Of a stretch of 64,000 nucleotides of DNA, positions 47,004-56,544 are shown one piece after another. A program made the position numbers and the translations under genes. A model generated the notes under the pieces. The model ran no database searches. It had not been told where the DNA came from and saw only the letters and a program-made list of their open reading frames with translations. The stretch's first letter is position 1. Each line of letters begins with the position of its first letter. The DNA is from Streptomyces sp. 71268 (GTDB lineage Bacteria > Actinomycetota > Actinomycetes > Streptomycetales > Streptomycetaceae): NCBI RefSeq assembly GCF_029392895.1, contig NZ_CP114200.1, positions 4,433,001-4,497,000 on the forward strand, in the 5' to 3' direction.

Positions 47004-48700
47004 ACCACGAGCACGCGAGGCCGGGTGGGTCCGACCGGCAGGATGGTCATGGCCGTTACGCGACCCACGAGGCGCACATCGCCGCGGAGAACTCTTCCGA
47101 TGAACCGGGCGGTACGGCGGGTTCGGCCGCCGGCCCCGACGCCGAGGAACGCACCGCCGGCGGGCCCGATGGAGCCCCCGCCGACGACGCCCCCGAACCA
47201 CCCGCTCCGGCCGGCACTCCGCTCGGCGCCGCGCGGACCAGCGACCAGCCCGAGGCCGACTCCACCGGAGCAGGCCGACCCGAGTCGCCCCAGCCCGACC
47301 CCGACGGGCTAGGGGAAAGCCAGTCCGAGCCCGAGCAGCCACCCGCAGCCGAGCAGCTCGCGGCGGAGCGGCCGGCGGCGGGGCGACCAGCAACGGGGCG
47401 GCCCGCGGCGGAGCGAGCCGGCGCCACGCGGTCTGAGGCCGAGCGGTCCGAGGCTGTGCGACCCGAGGCCGAGCGGGCCGAGATCGAGCGATCCGAGCCC
47501 GAGCAGTCCGAGCCCGAGCGGTCTGGGGCCGAGTGGGCCAAGCAGGGTGACGGCGCGGATGGCGGCGGTGGCGCGGCGAGTGCGGACCGGCCCGCCGACG
47601 CGTCGGCCGAGCGCGACACCGCTGGGGAAGAGTTCGGCGGCGGGTTGGCGGGGCTCGGCGGAGAGTTGGACGAACAGGCCCTGCGCCGGATGCTCCAGGG
47701 CGCCGTGGAGAACCTGGAGCCCACCCCGGAGGCACTCGATCACCTGCGCCGCGCCGTACCGGCCCGTCGTACGCGCCGCCGCCAGGCACTCGTCGGCGCG
47801 GCCGCGGCCATCGTGCTCGGCGGGGCGGCGATCCCCGCCTTCGTACACGTGACCGCCATCGGCGACGACTCGCACGGCCGCCCGGCCAACGCCGCGAGCA
47901 GCGAGCGCACCCCCGAAGCGGTAGCCGGCGGCCACCACGGCGAGGGCGGTCCGAAGGAAGAGCAGTCGAAGCGGCCGTCCGAGAAGGACAAGGAAAAGGC
48001 GAAAGAAGACAAGAAGGAAAAGAAGAAGGACAAGCCCACTCCACGGGCCACCCGCTCCGCTGACCCGCCCCCGCTCAACCCGTCGAGCACCCTGGCCGCC
48101 ACCTCGCCGACCTGCGCCAGGGACCAACTCGGCGACGGCGGGAGCAGCGCGAGCGCGGCCGACGCGGAGGGCCAGGTGTACGGCTCGTTCCGTGTCGTCA
48201 ACACCTCGGGCGACCCCTGCACCGTCGAGGGCAGCGGCGTCGTCGGCGCGATGGCCCAGGGCGCGGCCGACCCGTCCAGCGTTCAGGTCGTCGACCACAC
48301 GGTGGGCGACCCGGCCACCCAGCTGCCCCCGCCCTCGGCCGCCACCGAGGAACTCATCCTCCAGCCCGGCCAGGCGTACGAGGTGCGGTACGCCTGGATT
48401 CCCGCCCCGGGCGGCGGCGCCTCGGGGTGCTCCGACACCAGTACGCCGAGCCCCACGCCGACGACCGGGGAACCCCAGAAGACCCCGGCGGAGGGCGCGC
48501 CGGCCTCCGAGGCACCGGGTGACACCGCGGGGCCGGGCAGCGGTACCGGTGGCGCCGGTGGTGGGGAGGAACCCACCACCCCGTCGAGCGTGATCATCAG
48601 CCACACACCGGACGCGGGCGACCCCGTGGTGGCGAGCGCCACCGTCCCCGAGGCGTGCGCCGGCACCGTCTACCACACCGGAGCCCTGCCCAGCCCGTAG
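47000..48700 (+). CDS. Membrane-anchored probable anti-sigma partner with DUF4232-like domain
   Basis: A 566-aa protein. Residues 1-225 are acidic and of low complexity, with Glu/Arg-rich repeats (ATRSEAERSEAVRPEAERAE). Residues ~226-260 (LDEQALRRMLQGAVENLEPT) resemble the sigma-binding helix region. About 270-290 is one transmembrane helix (ALVGAAAAIVLGGAAIPAFV). Outside lie a Lys/Glu-rich stalk, a DUF4232-like beta domain (PTCARDQLG...GSFRVVNTSGDPCTVEG) and a Ser/Thr/Pro tail. Overlap with the sigma gene supports a sigma/anti-sigma pair. The cytoplasmic repeats appear expanded. Confidence 0.8.
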   Translation: MNHEHARPGGSDRQDGHGRYATHEAHIAAENSSDEPGGTAGSAAGPDAEERTAGGPDGAPADDAPEPPAPAGTPLGAARTSDQPEADSTGAGRPESPQPDPDGLGESQSEPEQPPAAEQLAAERPAAGRPATGRPAAERAGATRSEAERSEAVRPEAERAEIERSEPEQSEPERSGAEWAKQGDGADGGGGAASADRPADASAERDTAGEEFGGGLAGLGGELDEQALRRMLQGAVENLEPTPEALDHLRRAVPARRTRRRQALVGAAAAIVLGGAAIPAFVHVTAIGDDSHGRPANAASSERTPEAVAGGHHGEGGPKEEQSKRPSEKDKEKAKEDKKEKKKDKPTPRATRSADPPPLNPSSTLAATSPTCARDQLGDGGSSASAADAEGQVYGSFRVVNTSGDPCTVEGSGVVGAMAQGAADPSSVQVVDHTVGDPATQLPPPSAATEELILQPGQAYEVRYAWIPAPGGGASGCSDTSTPSPTPTTGEPQKTPAEGAPASEAPGDTAGPGSGTGGAGGGEEPTTPSSVIISHTPDAGDPVVASATVPEACAGTVYHTGALPSP

Positions 48701-48853
48701 GGCGAGCGACGGCGCTGGCCTTTACCGCCCGCCGGGGGGCGTGGAGTGCCTTGGGGGCGGGTGGCTGGTGGCGGGCGGTATGGCGGGGGAGGTTGGTTGC
48801 GGGGCTGTTTGGTTATCTCTCCCCCGGGGGCCCCTCCCCCCGTTATCTTCTTT

Positions 48854-49012
48854 GCGGTTCCGCAAGGGGACCGCTGGCCTCCGGGCCCGGCATGGCTGTT
48901 CCCCCTCTGTCGAAGAGATGACCTGGGGGGTGGTGTTACCGGGTCCGAGAGGCGCCGTTGGAGACGCTGATGAGAGGTCCGACCACCGCCTGGCCTGGCG
49001 CAATGCCAGGCC
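48854..49012 (+). ncRNA. Candidate bridge RNA region of the IS110 element
   Basis: The non-coding end 5' of the transposase holds hairpins GCGGTTCC/GGGACCGC (48854-48861 and 48867-48874, loop GCAAG) and GGCCTGGC/GCCAGGCC (48992-48999 and 49005-49012, loop GCAAT). IS110-group elements encode their bridge RNA in this left end. Boundaries and loops are not determined. Confidence 0.35.
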
Positions 49013-49039
49013 GCTCGCGGGCGAGTAGGTCTGCATAAC

Positions 49040-50308
49040 GTGGATGCGCGCAAACGACGCCAACGCCCTGGCCAGCACCGCACGAACCCCGCTCGGGAGG
49101 ATGGGTTGGACGACATCGACGACGTGGGCGTCTTTCTCGGCCTGGACGTCGGCAAGAGCGCCCACCACGGGCACGGGCTGACCCCGGCCGGCAAGAAGGT
49201 CTTCGACAAGCAGTTGCCCAACAGCGAACCGAAGCTGCGGGCCGTCTTCGACAAGCTGGCCGCGAAGTTCGGCACCGTACTGGTGATCGTCGACCAGCCC
49301 GCCTCGATCGGAGCCCTGCCTTTGACGGTCGCCCGGGACGCCGGTTGCAAGGTCGCCTACCTGCCCGGACTCTCGATGCGGCGGATCGCCGACCTCTACC
49401 CGGGCGAGGCGAAGACCGACGCCCGCGACGCGGCCGTGATCGCTGACGCCGCGAGGACGATGCCGCACACCCTGCGCTCGCTGCAACCGACCGACGAGAT
49501 CACCGCCGAGCTGACCGTGCTGGTGGGCTTCGACCAGGACCTGGCGGCCGAGGCCACCCGCACCTCCAACCGGATACGCGGCCTGCTCACCCAGTTCCAC
49601 CCCAGCCTGGAACGGGTGCTCGGCCCGCGTCTGGACCACCCGGCCGTGACCTGGCTGCTGGAACGCCACGGATCTCCATCCGCCCTGCGAAAGGCCGGTC
49701 GCCGCAGGCTCGTTGAAGTCATCCGGCCCAAGGCCCCGCGCATGGCTCAGCGACTGATCGACGAGATCTTCGACGCGCTCGACGAGCAGAGCGTCGTCGT
49801 CCCCGGGACCGGCACGCTCGACGTCGTGATCCCATCGCTGGCCCGCTCGCTCGCGGCCGTCCACGAACAGCGACGAGCTCTGGAAACACAGATCGCACAG
49901 CTGCTGGAGGCCCACCCTCTTTCCGCGGTCCTGACCTCGATTCCGGGGGTCGCGGTCAGGACCGCCGCCACTTTGCTGGTCACCGTCGGCGACGGCACCA
50001 GCTTCCCCACCGCCGCCCACCTCGCCTCCTACGCCGGCCTGGCACCCACGACGAAGTCCTCGGGGACCTCGGTCCACGGCGAACATGCGCCCAGAGGCGG
50101 CAACCGGCAGCTCAAACGGGCGATGTTCCTGTCCGCCTTCGCGGCCCTGCACGATCCCGCCTCCCGCACCTACTACGACCGCTGCCGGGCCCGAGGCAAG
50201 ACCCACACCCAAGCCCTCCTCCGCCTGGCCCGCCAGCGGATCAACGTGCTGTTTGCGATGCTCCGCGACGGCACCTTCTACGAACCCAGAACCCCACGCA
50301 CCGCTTGA
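49040..50308 (+). CDS. IS110-family transposase
   Basis: Up to 422 aa. The N-terminal RuvC-like domain starts VFLGLDVGKSAHHG (first Asp) and has VIVDQPASIGALPL and EAKTDARDAAVIADAARTMP, giving the DEDD set. A coiled middle precedes the C-terminal Transposase_20 domain (LTSIPGVAVRTAATLLVTVG, then FPTAAHLASYAGLAPTTKSS, GGNRQLKRAMFLSAFAALHD). The frame is intact, so it may be active. GTG 49040 is the longest start; the TTG before DDIDDVGVFLGLDVG, about 22 codons later, follows GGGAGGATGGG and may be used. Confidence 0.93.
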   Translation: MDARKRRQRPGQHRTNPAREDGLDDIDDVGVFLGLDVGKSAHHGHGLTPAGKKVFDKQLPNSEPKLRAVFDKLAAKFGTVLVIVDQPASIGALPLTVARDAGCKVAYLPGLSMRRIADLYPGEAKTDARDAAVIADAARTMPHTLRSLQPTDEITAELTVLVGFDQDLAAEATRTSNRIRGLLTQFHPSLERVLGPRLDHPAVTWLLERHGSPSALRKAGRRRLVEVIRPKAPRMAQRLIDEIFDALDEQSVVVPGTGTLDVVIPSLARSLAAVHEQRRALETQIAQLLEAHPLSAVLTSIPGVAVRTAATLLVTVGDGTSFPTAAHLASYAGLAPTTKSSGTSVHGEHAPRGGNRQLKRAMFLSAFAALHDPASRTYYDRCRARGKTHTQALLRLARQRINVLFAMLRDGTFYEPRTPRTA

Positions 50309-50424
50309 CGAAAGACATAGAGGCACCCCCGCCCCCCACCCCACCCCTCCTCCCACCCCCTCCGAACCCCGGTGGCCGAGGCCCCTCCTGCTTCCACCGC
50401 GGTGCCAGCCCGTACCGTGGTGGT

Positions 50425-51384
50425 GTGTATCGGTTTCTGCTGACGCCCCGGTGGTGGGGGATCAACGTCTTCGCCGCGCTGAGCATCCCGCTGTGCCTGT
50501 TCATGGGTAGCTGGCAGCTCGGCCGCTTCGAGTCGCGGGTGGACTCGCACCAGGAGCAGCAGGACCACGCCGCCGAGGCGGAGTCGGCCTCTGCCGCGCC
50601 CCTCGCCGAACTGCTGCCCGTGACCACGGAGACCTCGGGCCGGCAGGCCAAGGCGGTCGGACGGTACGACGCCGCGCGGCAGTTGCTCGTCCCGGACCGT
50701 TCGCTGGACGACCGCGAGGGTTTCTACGTCCTCACACTGCTGCGCATCGACGGCGACCGCGCCCTGCCTGTCGTACGCGGCTGGCTGCCCGGCGACGCGG
50801 ACTCCCCGGCGGACCGGGCCAAGGTGCCCGCCGTACCGGCCGGCGAGGTGACTGTGGTCGGCGCGCTCCAGGCGTCGGAACACAGCACCAGCAACGGCGT
50901 CCAGGCACGCGGTGGCCTGCCGAAGGGGCAGCTCGGCATGATCAGCGCGGCGACGCTGGTCAACCTCGTGCCGTACGACGTGCACAACGCGTGGGTCACC
51001 GTCACGAAGGCGACCGCCCCGTTGAAGCCCGTGCCGCCGGCCGCGGCCGAGGGTACCGGGCTCGACCTGAAGGCGTTCCAGAACCTGGGCTACACCGGTG
51101 AGTGGTTCGTCTTCGCTGGCTTCGTCATCTTCATGTGGTTTCGGCTCTTCCGTCGCGAGGTGGAGCACGCCCGCGACGTGGCCCTGGGCATCGTTCCTCC
51201 TTCCGATGATTCCGGTCCCGGCCCCTCCGACGGACCGGACGGCCCCGACGACCCCGGGCCCGCCCCCGACGCCGCCTCGCCCGACCCGGCCCCGGAGGCG
51301 TCAGCCCCGGAGCGGCGACCCGACGAAGACCGCGCGCCGGAGTCGGCGCCCGCCCCCGAGGCGGCCGGGGCGACCCGCGGCTGA
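50425..51384 (+). CDS. SURF1 family cytochrome oxidase assembly protein
   Basis: A 319-aa membrane protein. It has an N-terminal helix (WWGINVFAALSIPLCLFMGS) followed by WQLGRFESR, the periplasmic domain with VRGWLPGDAD and GTGLDLKAFQNLGYTGEW, and a second helix WFVFAGFVIFMWFRLFRREV. An Asp/Pro-rich cytoplasmic tail of ~70 residues follows. SURF1 aids heme a insertion into cytochrome c oxidase. GTG 50425 gives the usual SURF1 N-terminus. The IS110 element lies directly upstream and may have displaced its native promoter. Confidence 0.92.
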   Translation: MYRFLLTPRWWGINVFAALSIPLCLFMGSWQLGRFESRVDSHQEQQDHAAEAESASAAPLAELLPVTTETSGRQAKAVGRYDAARQLLVPDRSLDDREGFYVLTLLRIDGDRALPVVRGWLPGDADSPADRAKVPAVPAGEVTVVGALQASEHSTSNGVQARGGLPKGQLGMISAATLVNLVPYDVHNAWVTVTKATAPLKPVPPAAAEGTGLDLKAFQNLGYTGEWFVFAGFVIFMWFRLFRREVEHARDVALGIVPPSDDSGPGPSDGPDGPDDPGPAPDAASPDPAPEASAPERRPDEDRAPESAPAPEAAGATRG

Positions 51385-51924
51385 CGAGCAGCCTCGCCGC
51401 GACGCGCGGGGCTGCCTTCGCCTCGCGCGCTGTGCACCACCCCGCGCGCCGTGCCCTGCCCCGTCGCCGCGCCCCTGCCCCGTCCCCCGGCCGGCGCACC
51501 GGACCCGCGCGGTACCGCTCCCCCCGGCGCATCCGGCCCCCGGCGCACCCGGGCCACGGCCTACCGCGCCCCGGCGCCCCCGAGCCCAACGGCGTACACC
51601 GGCCCGCAGCGCACCGCTCGCCCGCTCCCTCGCTCCGCCAGCCCCTCGCCCCGTCCGCACCCTCACCCCGCCCGCCCGCCGCTCGCCCGTCGGGCGGTGG
51701 GCCGGGCCGGCGGTACGTCCCGCCCCCCGCGCCCCACCGCCTCGTGGGAAGCCCAGCGCTACGGGCCGGCGACAGCGGCCGGGCCGGAGGCGGCACCGCC
51801 CGTCACCCCGCCCACGAACCCGCGCGCGGACCCGCCCGAGGCGCTGGCGGGGCTGGCCGGGCGGGCCGGCCGGACTGGCAGTGGCACTCGTCGAGGTCGG
51901 CTGACTGGCAGTCGTCGAGGCCGG
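51385..51924. other. Intergenic region between convergent SURF1 and S9 peptidase genes
   Basis: These 540 bp are C-rich on the + strand, with long Pro/Arg-coding false frames but no recognisable protein. Near 51875-51930 a unit GACTGGCAGT...CGTCGAGG(T/C)CGGCT is directly repeated. No gene is supported. Confidence 0.55.
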
Positions 51925-53967
51925 CTACCCGGTCGGCTGGCCGCCGCGCCCGAGATGCCGCTCGGCGAACGCTATCTCCATCCGCACCTGCTTGATCCGT
52001 TCCTCCACAACGAGTGAGCCGTGCCCGGCGTCGTACCGGTACACCTCGTGCACCGCGCCGCGCTGCTCAAGCCGGGTGACGTAGTTCTCCACCTGGCGGA
52101 TCGGGCAGCGCGGGTCGTTCACGCCGGCCGAGATGTAGACCGGCGCCCGGACCTGGTCGACGTAGGTGAGCGGGGACGAGGCCGCGAACCGCTCGGGCAC
52201 CTCCTCCGGGGTCCCGCCGAGGAGCGTGCGGTCCATCGCCTTCAGCGCCTCCATCTCATCGTGGTACGCCGTGACGTAGTCGGCTACCGGCACCGCGGCC
52301 AGGCCCACGGCCCACACGTCGGGCTGGGTGCCGAGGCCGAGCAGCGTCAGATAGCCGCCCCACGAGCCGCCGCTGAGCACCAGCCGCTCCGGGTCGGCCA
52401 GCCCCGAGGAGACGGCCCACGCGCGCACCGCGTCGATGTCCTCCAGCTCGATCAGCCCTACGCGGTGCTTGAGCGCGTCGGTCCAAGCCCGCCCGTACCC
52501 CGTCGAGCCCCGGTAGTTCACCCGCACCACCGCGTAGCCGTGGTCCACCCAGGCGGCCGGGCCGGCCGCGAAGGCGTCGCTGTCGTGCCAGGTCGGCCCG
52601 CCGTGGATGTCGAAGACGGTGGGGAACGGTCCCTCGCCCGCCGGGCGTTGCACCAGCGCGTGCACCGGGCCGGCCGGGCCCTCCACCCACGCGTCCTCCA
52701 CCGGCACCGAGTCCGGGGCCCGGCTGAGCCCGCCCGGCAGCGGCGGGGGCTCCAGCACGACGCGGCCGGTCGTCGAGCGGACCTGCGGGGGGTGTTGGGC
52801 GGACGACCACAGGAACTCCACCGAGCCGTCGGGTCGGGCCGTCGCGCCCGAGATGGTGCCCTTGGGCGTCTCCACTCGCGACAGTTCGCCGGACGCCAGG
52901 TCGTACCGCCACAGCTCGCTGCGTGCCTGGTAGCTGTGGTCGACGAGCAGGGCCGTGCCGTCCGGATACCACTCGGCGCCCACGTCACCGGGCAGGTCGA
53001 TGGTGAGCGCGCGCTCCTCGCCGGTGAGCGGGTTCCAGATCATCGGCTCCCACCGGCCGCTGCGCTGGTGGCCCACGAGCAGCCGCGCGTCGCCCGCCAC
53101 CGGCGCGAAGCCCAGCACGGCGAGTCCCAGCTCCTCGGCACCGCCCTTGGTGTCGTCCAGCTCGGCGACGGCGGTGCCGTCAAGGCGCACCACCCGGATC
53201 GCCGAGTGCATCGCGTCGCCGTGCTCGGTGTGCTCGATGGCGACCAGGGACGAGTCGTGCGAGAGGTCGCCGACGCCCGCCGACTGGCGGTGTCGGTAGA
53301 TCTCCACGCAGGCGGGGGCCTGGTCCCCGCCCGGCTCGACGTCGGCCGCGTCCGCGGCCCCGGAGCGGGCCGTCTGGGTGCCGGTGCCGTCGCCGGTGCT
53401 GGCACCGGTGTCGCCCGCCGCGCGAGCACCCCGTACGACGTGGATGACCGAGCCGTCCTCGTCCGTGGAGCGGCCGATGACCGCCGTGCCGTCCAGGCCG
53501 AGCGCGAGCCCCGCGGGGTAGGAGGGAGCGAGGCCCGGCACGGCCGGCTCGTCCGGCCCGCCCGTGAACGGCTGCCGCTGCCATATTCCGAACTCGTCCC
53601 CGTCGGTGTCGGAGAACCACCAGATGGACTGGCCGTCGGGGGACAGCACGCCGTCCGTGGTGCCGTTCGGCCGGTCGGTCACCTGGCGCTGCTCGCCCGT
53701 GGCGCGGTCCCAGGCGTACAGCTCGTACGTCCCCGTGGCGTTCGAGACGAACAGTGACCGCTCGGGCGCGCTCTCCGCCCAGTCCGGCAGCCCCACGCGC
53801 GCCGCGCGGAACCGCTTCTCCCAGTCCGGCCACTCCGCGCTCACGGCGCCGGCCGCGCCCGCCGCCGAGCCGCCGCCACCCTCCCGGCCGCCGTGCTCCG
53901 CGCTTCCGCCCGCGCTCCCGTCCGCATGGCCGTCCCCGCCCCGCACCGCTTCGCTGCTCTCAGTCAT
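51925..53967 (-). CDS. S9 family (prolyl oligopeptidase-like) serine peptidase
   Basis: A 680-aa cytoplasmic peptidase. Residues ~50-420 form a beta-propeller with repeated S-P-D-G and Y-P-D-G-T blades. The C-terminal alpha/beta-hydrolase domain has the nucleophile SGGSWGGYLTLL, an acid in SAGVNDPRCP and a His in YDAGHGSLV. An inserted low-complexity segment (DTGASTGDGTGTQTARSG) interrupts one blade. The N-terminal ~45 residues are Gly/Ser-rich. ATG 53967 is the first start. It is divergent from the methyltransferase gene by 70 bp. Confidence 0.93.
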   Translation of the reverse strand: MTESSEAVRGGDGHADGSAGGSAEHGGREGGGGSAAGAAGAVSAEWPDWEKRFRAARVGLPDWAESAPERSLFVSNATGTYELYAWDRATGEQRQVTDRPNGTTDGVLSPDGQSIWWFSDTDGDEFGIWQRQPFTGGPDEPAVPGLAPSYPAGLALGLDGTAVIGRSTDEDGSVIHVVRGARAAGDTGASTGDGTGTQTARSGAADAADVEPGGDQAPACVEIYRHRQSAGVGDLSHDSSLVAIEHTEHGDAMHSAIRVVRLDGTAVAELDDTKGGAEELGLAVLGFAPVAGDARLLVGHQRSGRWEPMIWNPLTGEERALTIDLPGDVGAEWYPDGTALLVDHSYQARSELWRYDLASGELSRVETPKGTISGATARPDGSVEFLWSSAQHPPQVRSTTGRVVLEPPPLPGGLSRAPDSVPVEDAWVEGPAGPVHALVQRPAGEGPFPTVFDIHGGPTWHDSDAFAAGPAAWVDHGYAVVRVNYRGSTGYGRAWTDALKHRVGLIELEDIDAVRAWAVSSGLADPERLVLSGGSWGGYLTLLGLGTQPDVWAVGLAAVPVADYVTAYHDEMEALKAMDRTLLGGTPEEVPERFAASSPLTYVDQVRAPVYISAGVNDPRCPIRQVENYVTRLEQRGAVHEVYRYDAGHGSLVVEERIKQVRMEIAFAERHLGRGGQPTG

Positions 53968-54037
53968 GACCCCATTCTGCGCCGACCGACCCACAACTCG
54001 CTGGCGAGCCCTTCTGCCTGTGGATAACCTCCCGGGC

Positions 54038-54883
54038 ATGGCACATCTCCCTGCCCCCGATGACTGGCGAGAAGCGAACCGCGCCATGTGGGACGAGCGG
54101 GTTCCCATCCACCTGGCCAGCGGTTTCTACGACCTCGACGCCTTCCGCGCGGGCAGGGACGCGCTCTGCGACTTCCAGGCCGACGAGCTCGGTGACGTCA
54201 CCGGCAAGAGCGTCCTGCACCTCCAGTGCCACATAGGTCTCGACACCCTCTCCCTCGCCCGCCGTGGCGCGTCCCAGGTCGTCGGCCTCGACTTCTCCGC
54301 GCCGGCCGTGGAGGCCGCCCGCGACCTCGCCGCCGAGCTGGGCTTCGGCCCCGACCGCGCGTGCTTCGTCGCGGCCGACGTGTACGACGCGGTGGAGGCC
54401 GTGCCGGACAGCGCGTACGACATCGTCTACACCGGGGTCGGCGCGCTGTGCTGGCTGCCCGACATCGTGCGCTGGGCGGAGACGGTCGCGGCCCTCGTCG
54501 CGCCGGGCGGCTTCCTCTACCTCTCCGAGTTCCACCCGCTGGTGGACGCGCTCGACGAGGTCACCGCCAGCCGCATCGCGTACGACTACTTCAACCGCGA
54601 GCCGTGGATCGACGAGACGCCCGGCACGTACGCCGACACCACCGCCCCGACCAGCTGCAACCGGCGGGTGGAATGGCAGCATCCGCTGGGCTCGGTGATC
54701 AGTGCCCTGGCCGCCGCGGGGCTGCGCGTCGAGTTCCTGCACGAGCACGACATGACGCTCTTCAAACGCTTCGACTCGCTCCAGCCCGAGGCCGGCACCC
54801 CGTACTACCGGCTGCCCCCCGACCAACCGCGCGTTCCCCTGATGTACTCGCTGCGCGCCTCCAAGCCCCCGGCGCACCACTGA
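54038..54883 (+). CDS. Class I SAM-dependent methyltransferase
   Basis: A 281-aa enzyme. The cofactor motif is KSVLHLQCHIGLDTLSLARR, followed by VVGLDFSAPAVEAAR and DIVYTGVGALCWLPDI. An F-x-x-Y-Y-H-like region with FNREPWIDETPGTYADTTAP is typical of this conserved actinobacterial group. The substrate is unknown. ATG 54038 is preceded by CTCCCGGGC, a weak site. It shares a short divergent promoter region with the S9 peptidase gene. Confidence 0.9.
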   Translation: MAHLPAPDDWREANRAMWDERVPIHLASGFYDLDAFRAGRDALCDFQADELGDVTGKSVLHLQCHIGLDTLSLARRGASQVVGLDFSAPAVEAARDLAAELGFGPDRACFVAADVYDAVEAVPDSAYDIVYTGVGALCWLPDIVRWAETVAALVAPGGFLYLSEFHPLVDALDEVTASRIAYDYFNREPWIDETPGTYADTTAPTSCNRRVEWQHPLGSVISALAAAGLRVEFLHEHDMTLFKRFDSLQPEAGTPYYRLPPDQPRVPLMYSLRASKPPAHH

Positions 54884-55015
54884 TCCGGCCGCGGGCACCG
54901 CTCCGTAGCCGTCTCACACCGTCCGCCCCGCGCACGCGCCGGCGCGGCCGCGCCCTGACCCCGCGCCTCTTCTCGCGCCCCACGGCCCGGGACCAGGGCT
55001 CGCGCGCCCGCCCCG

Positions 55016-56257
55016 TCACCCGGTCGTGAAGACCAGCACCGCGTTGTGGCCGCCGAAGCCGAACGAGCAGGTGATCGCGGCGGACATGGCGGCGCGGCGC
55101 GGCGCGCCGGCGACCACGTCCAGCTTGTGGTCCCCGTCCTGGTAGCCGAAGTTGGCGACCGGCGGGATCGCCTGGTGCTCAAGGCTGAGGACCGTGTACG
55201 CGGCCTCCAACGCCCCGGCGGCGCCGAGCGCGTGCCCGACGACGCTCTTGGGCGCCGTCACCGGCGGCGGGTGCTGGCCGAACACCTGGCTCAACGCGGC
55301 CGCCTCGGCGGCGTCGTTGAGGCGTGTCGAGGTGCCGTGCGCGTTCACGTGCCCGACCTCGTGCGGCGCGCACTCGGCGTCCCGTAGGGCGATCCGGATC
55401 GCACGCGCCGCGCCGCTACCGTCCGGGAGCGGCGCGATGGGGTGGTGGGCGTCGCTGGTGGCGCCGTAGCCGCGCAGGAGCGCGCGCACCCGGGCCCCGC
55501 GCGCCCGCGCGCCGGCGTACCGCTCCATGACCAGCACCGCCGCACCCTCGCCCAGCACGAACCCGTCGCGGTCGGCGTCGAAGGGGCGGCTGGCCAGCTC
55601 GGGTTCGGCGGTCCTGCGGGACAGCGCCCGCAGCCGCGCGAAGCACGTGGCGCTCATCCGGCAGCAGGCCGACTCGCTGCCGCCGGCGAGTACGACGTCG
55701 CACGCGCCCCCGCGCAACAGGTCCCGGGCCACGCCGATGGCCGTCGCGCCCGACGCGCAGGCGCTGGCGGTGGTGAAGCCCGGCCCGCACGCTCCCAGGT
55801 CCATCGCCACCTCCCCGGCGGCCATGTTCGGCACGCTGCGCGGCAGGGCCAGCGGCGACACACGGTCCGGCCGCTCGGCGCTCAGCTCGCGGAACTCGGC
55901 GGTGTACGTGCGCAGGCTGTTGGACCCCACACCGAGCACCACGCCGACCCGCTCGCCGTCCCACGCGCCGGGGTCGAGCCCCGCGTCGGCCACCGCCCGC
56001 CGCGCCGCGGCCACCGCGAACTGGCTGAACCGGTCGGTACGCCGCGCCCACCGAGCCCCCAACTCCGCCGTCGCGTCGAACCCGGGCACCCGGCAGGAGA
56101 AGTCGACCGGCAACCCCGCGAGTTCCGCGTCGTACGCGGCGACCGAGCGCCCCCGACACAGCCCGGCCCAGTTCGCCTCGGGCGTCAGCCCCACGGGCGA
56201 GAGCACCCCGAGCCCGGTCACGGCGATGTCGGCGGTCCGCGCCGTGGCGACACCCAT
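55016..56257 (-). CDS. Beta-ketoacyl-ACP synthase (FabF/KAS II-like)
   Basis: A 413-aa thiolase-fold condensing enzyme. The start is DIAVTGLGVLSPVGLTPEAN. The catalytic Cys is in TTASACASGATAIG, with His residues in GHVNAHGTSTRLNDAAEA and SVVGHALGAAGALEAA. The Gly-rich end is SFGFGGHNAVLVF. The KS triad is intact, so it should elongate acyl chains with malonyl-ACP. It stands outside a fatty-acid cluster and is divergent from a decayed FabH-like pseudogene, suggesting the remnant of a small polyketide or fatty-acid locus. ATG 56257 follows GGAGAACG. Confidence 0.93.
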   Translation of the reverse strand: MGVATARTADIAVTGLGVLSPVGLTPEANWAGLCRGRSVAAYDAELAGLPVDFSCRVPGFDATAELGARWARRTDRFSQFAVAAARRAVADAGLDPGAWDGERVGVVLGVGSNSLRTYTAEFRELSAERPDRVSPLALPRSVPNMAAGEVAMDLGACGPGFTTASACASGATAIGVARDLLRGGACDVVLAGGSESACCRMSATCFARLRALSRRTAEPELASRPFDADRDGFVLGEGAAVLVMERYAGARARGARVRALLRGYGATSDAHHPIAPLPDGSGAARAIRIALRDAECAPHEVGHVNAHGTSTRLNDAAEAAALSQVFGQHPPPVTAPKSVVGHALGAAGALEAAYTVLSLEHQAIPPVANFGYQDGDHKLDVVAGAPRRAAMSAAITCSFGFGGHNAVLVFTTG

Positions 56258-56544
56258 CGTTCTCCTCACGGACCGCTCCCTCGGCGTTGGTGCGCACACC
56301 GCCCGGAGCGGGGAGACGGTGCGCGGCCACGTCCTCGACGCGTAGGACTGTGCCAGATCAGGCACCCGGTGCGGCCGTGCCGACGTGCGCCATCGGGGGG
56401 AGAACGATGTTCGAGGCCAGAGGGGTACGGCGGCCCGTCCCACCACACCCGACGGAGGCGGCGCACGGGCCGCTGACGCGTGCCGCGAGCACCTCACTAC
56501 GCCGTCCCCGCGCGCCGCGCGCCCCCAACCCCGGGGCTCGTGGG

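Larger units (their letters stand above)
48800..50330 (+). mobile_element. IS110-family insertion sequence (ends approximate)
   Basis: The element contains one DEDD-type transposase gene and, upstream, about 200 bp of structured non-coding DNA. IS110 elements have no terminal inverted repeats, so the ends cannot be fixed by eye. It sits between the anti-sigma gene and SURF1, which are otherwise core genes. Confidence 0.7.

Noticed and set aside
51451..52017. Pro/Arg-rich plus-strand frame between SURF1 and the S9 peptidase
   Set aside because: Its composition reflects the C-rich gap, and it runs antisense into the peptidase.
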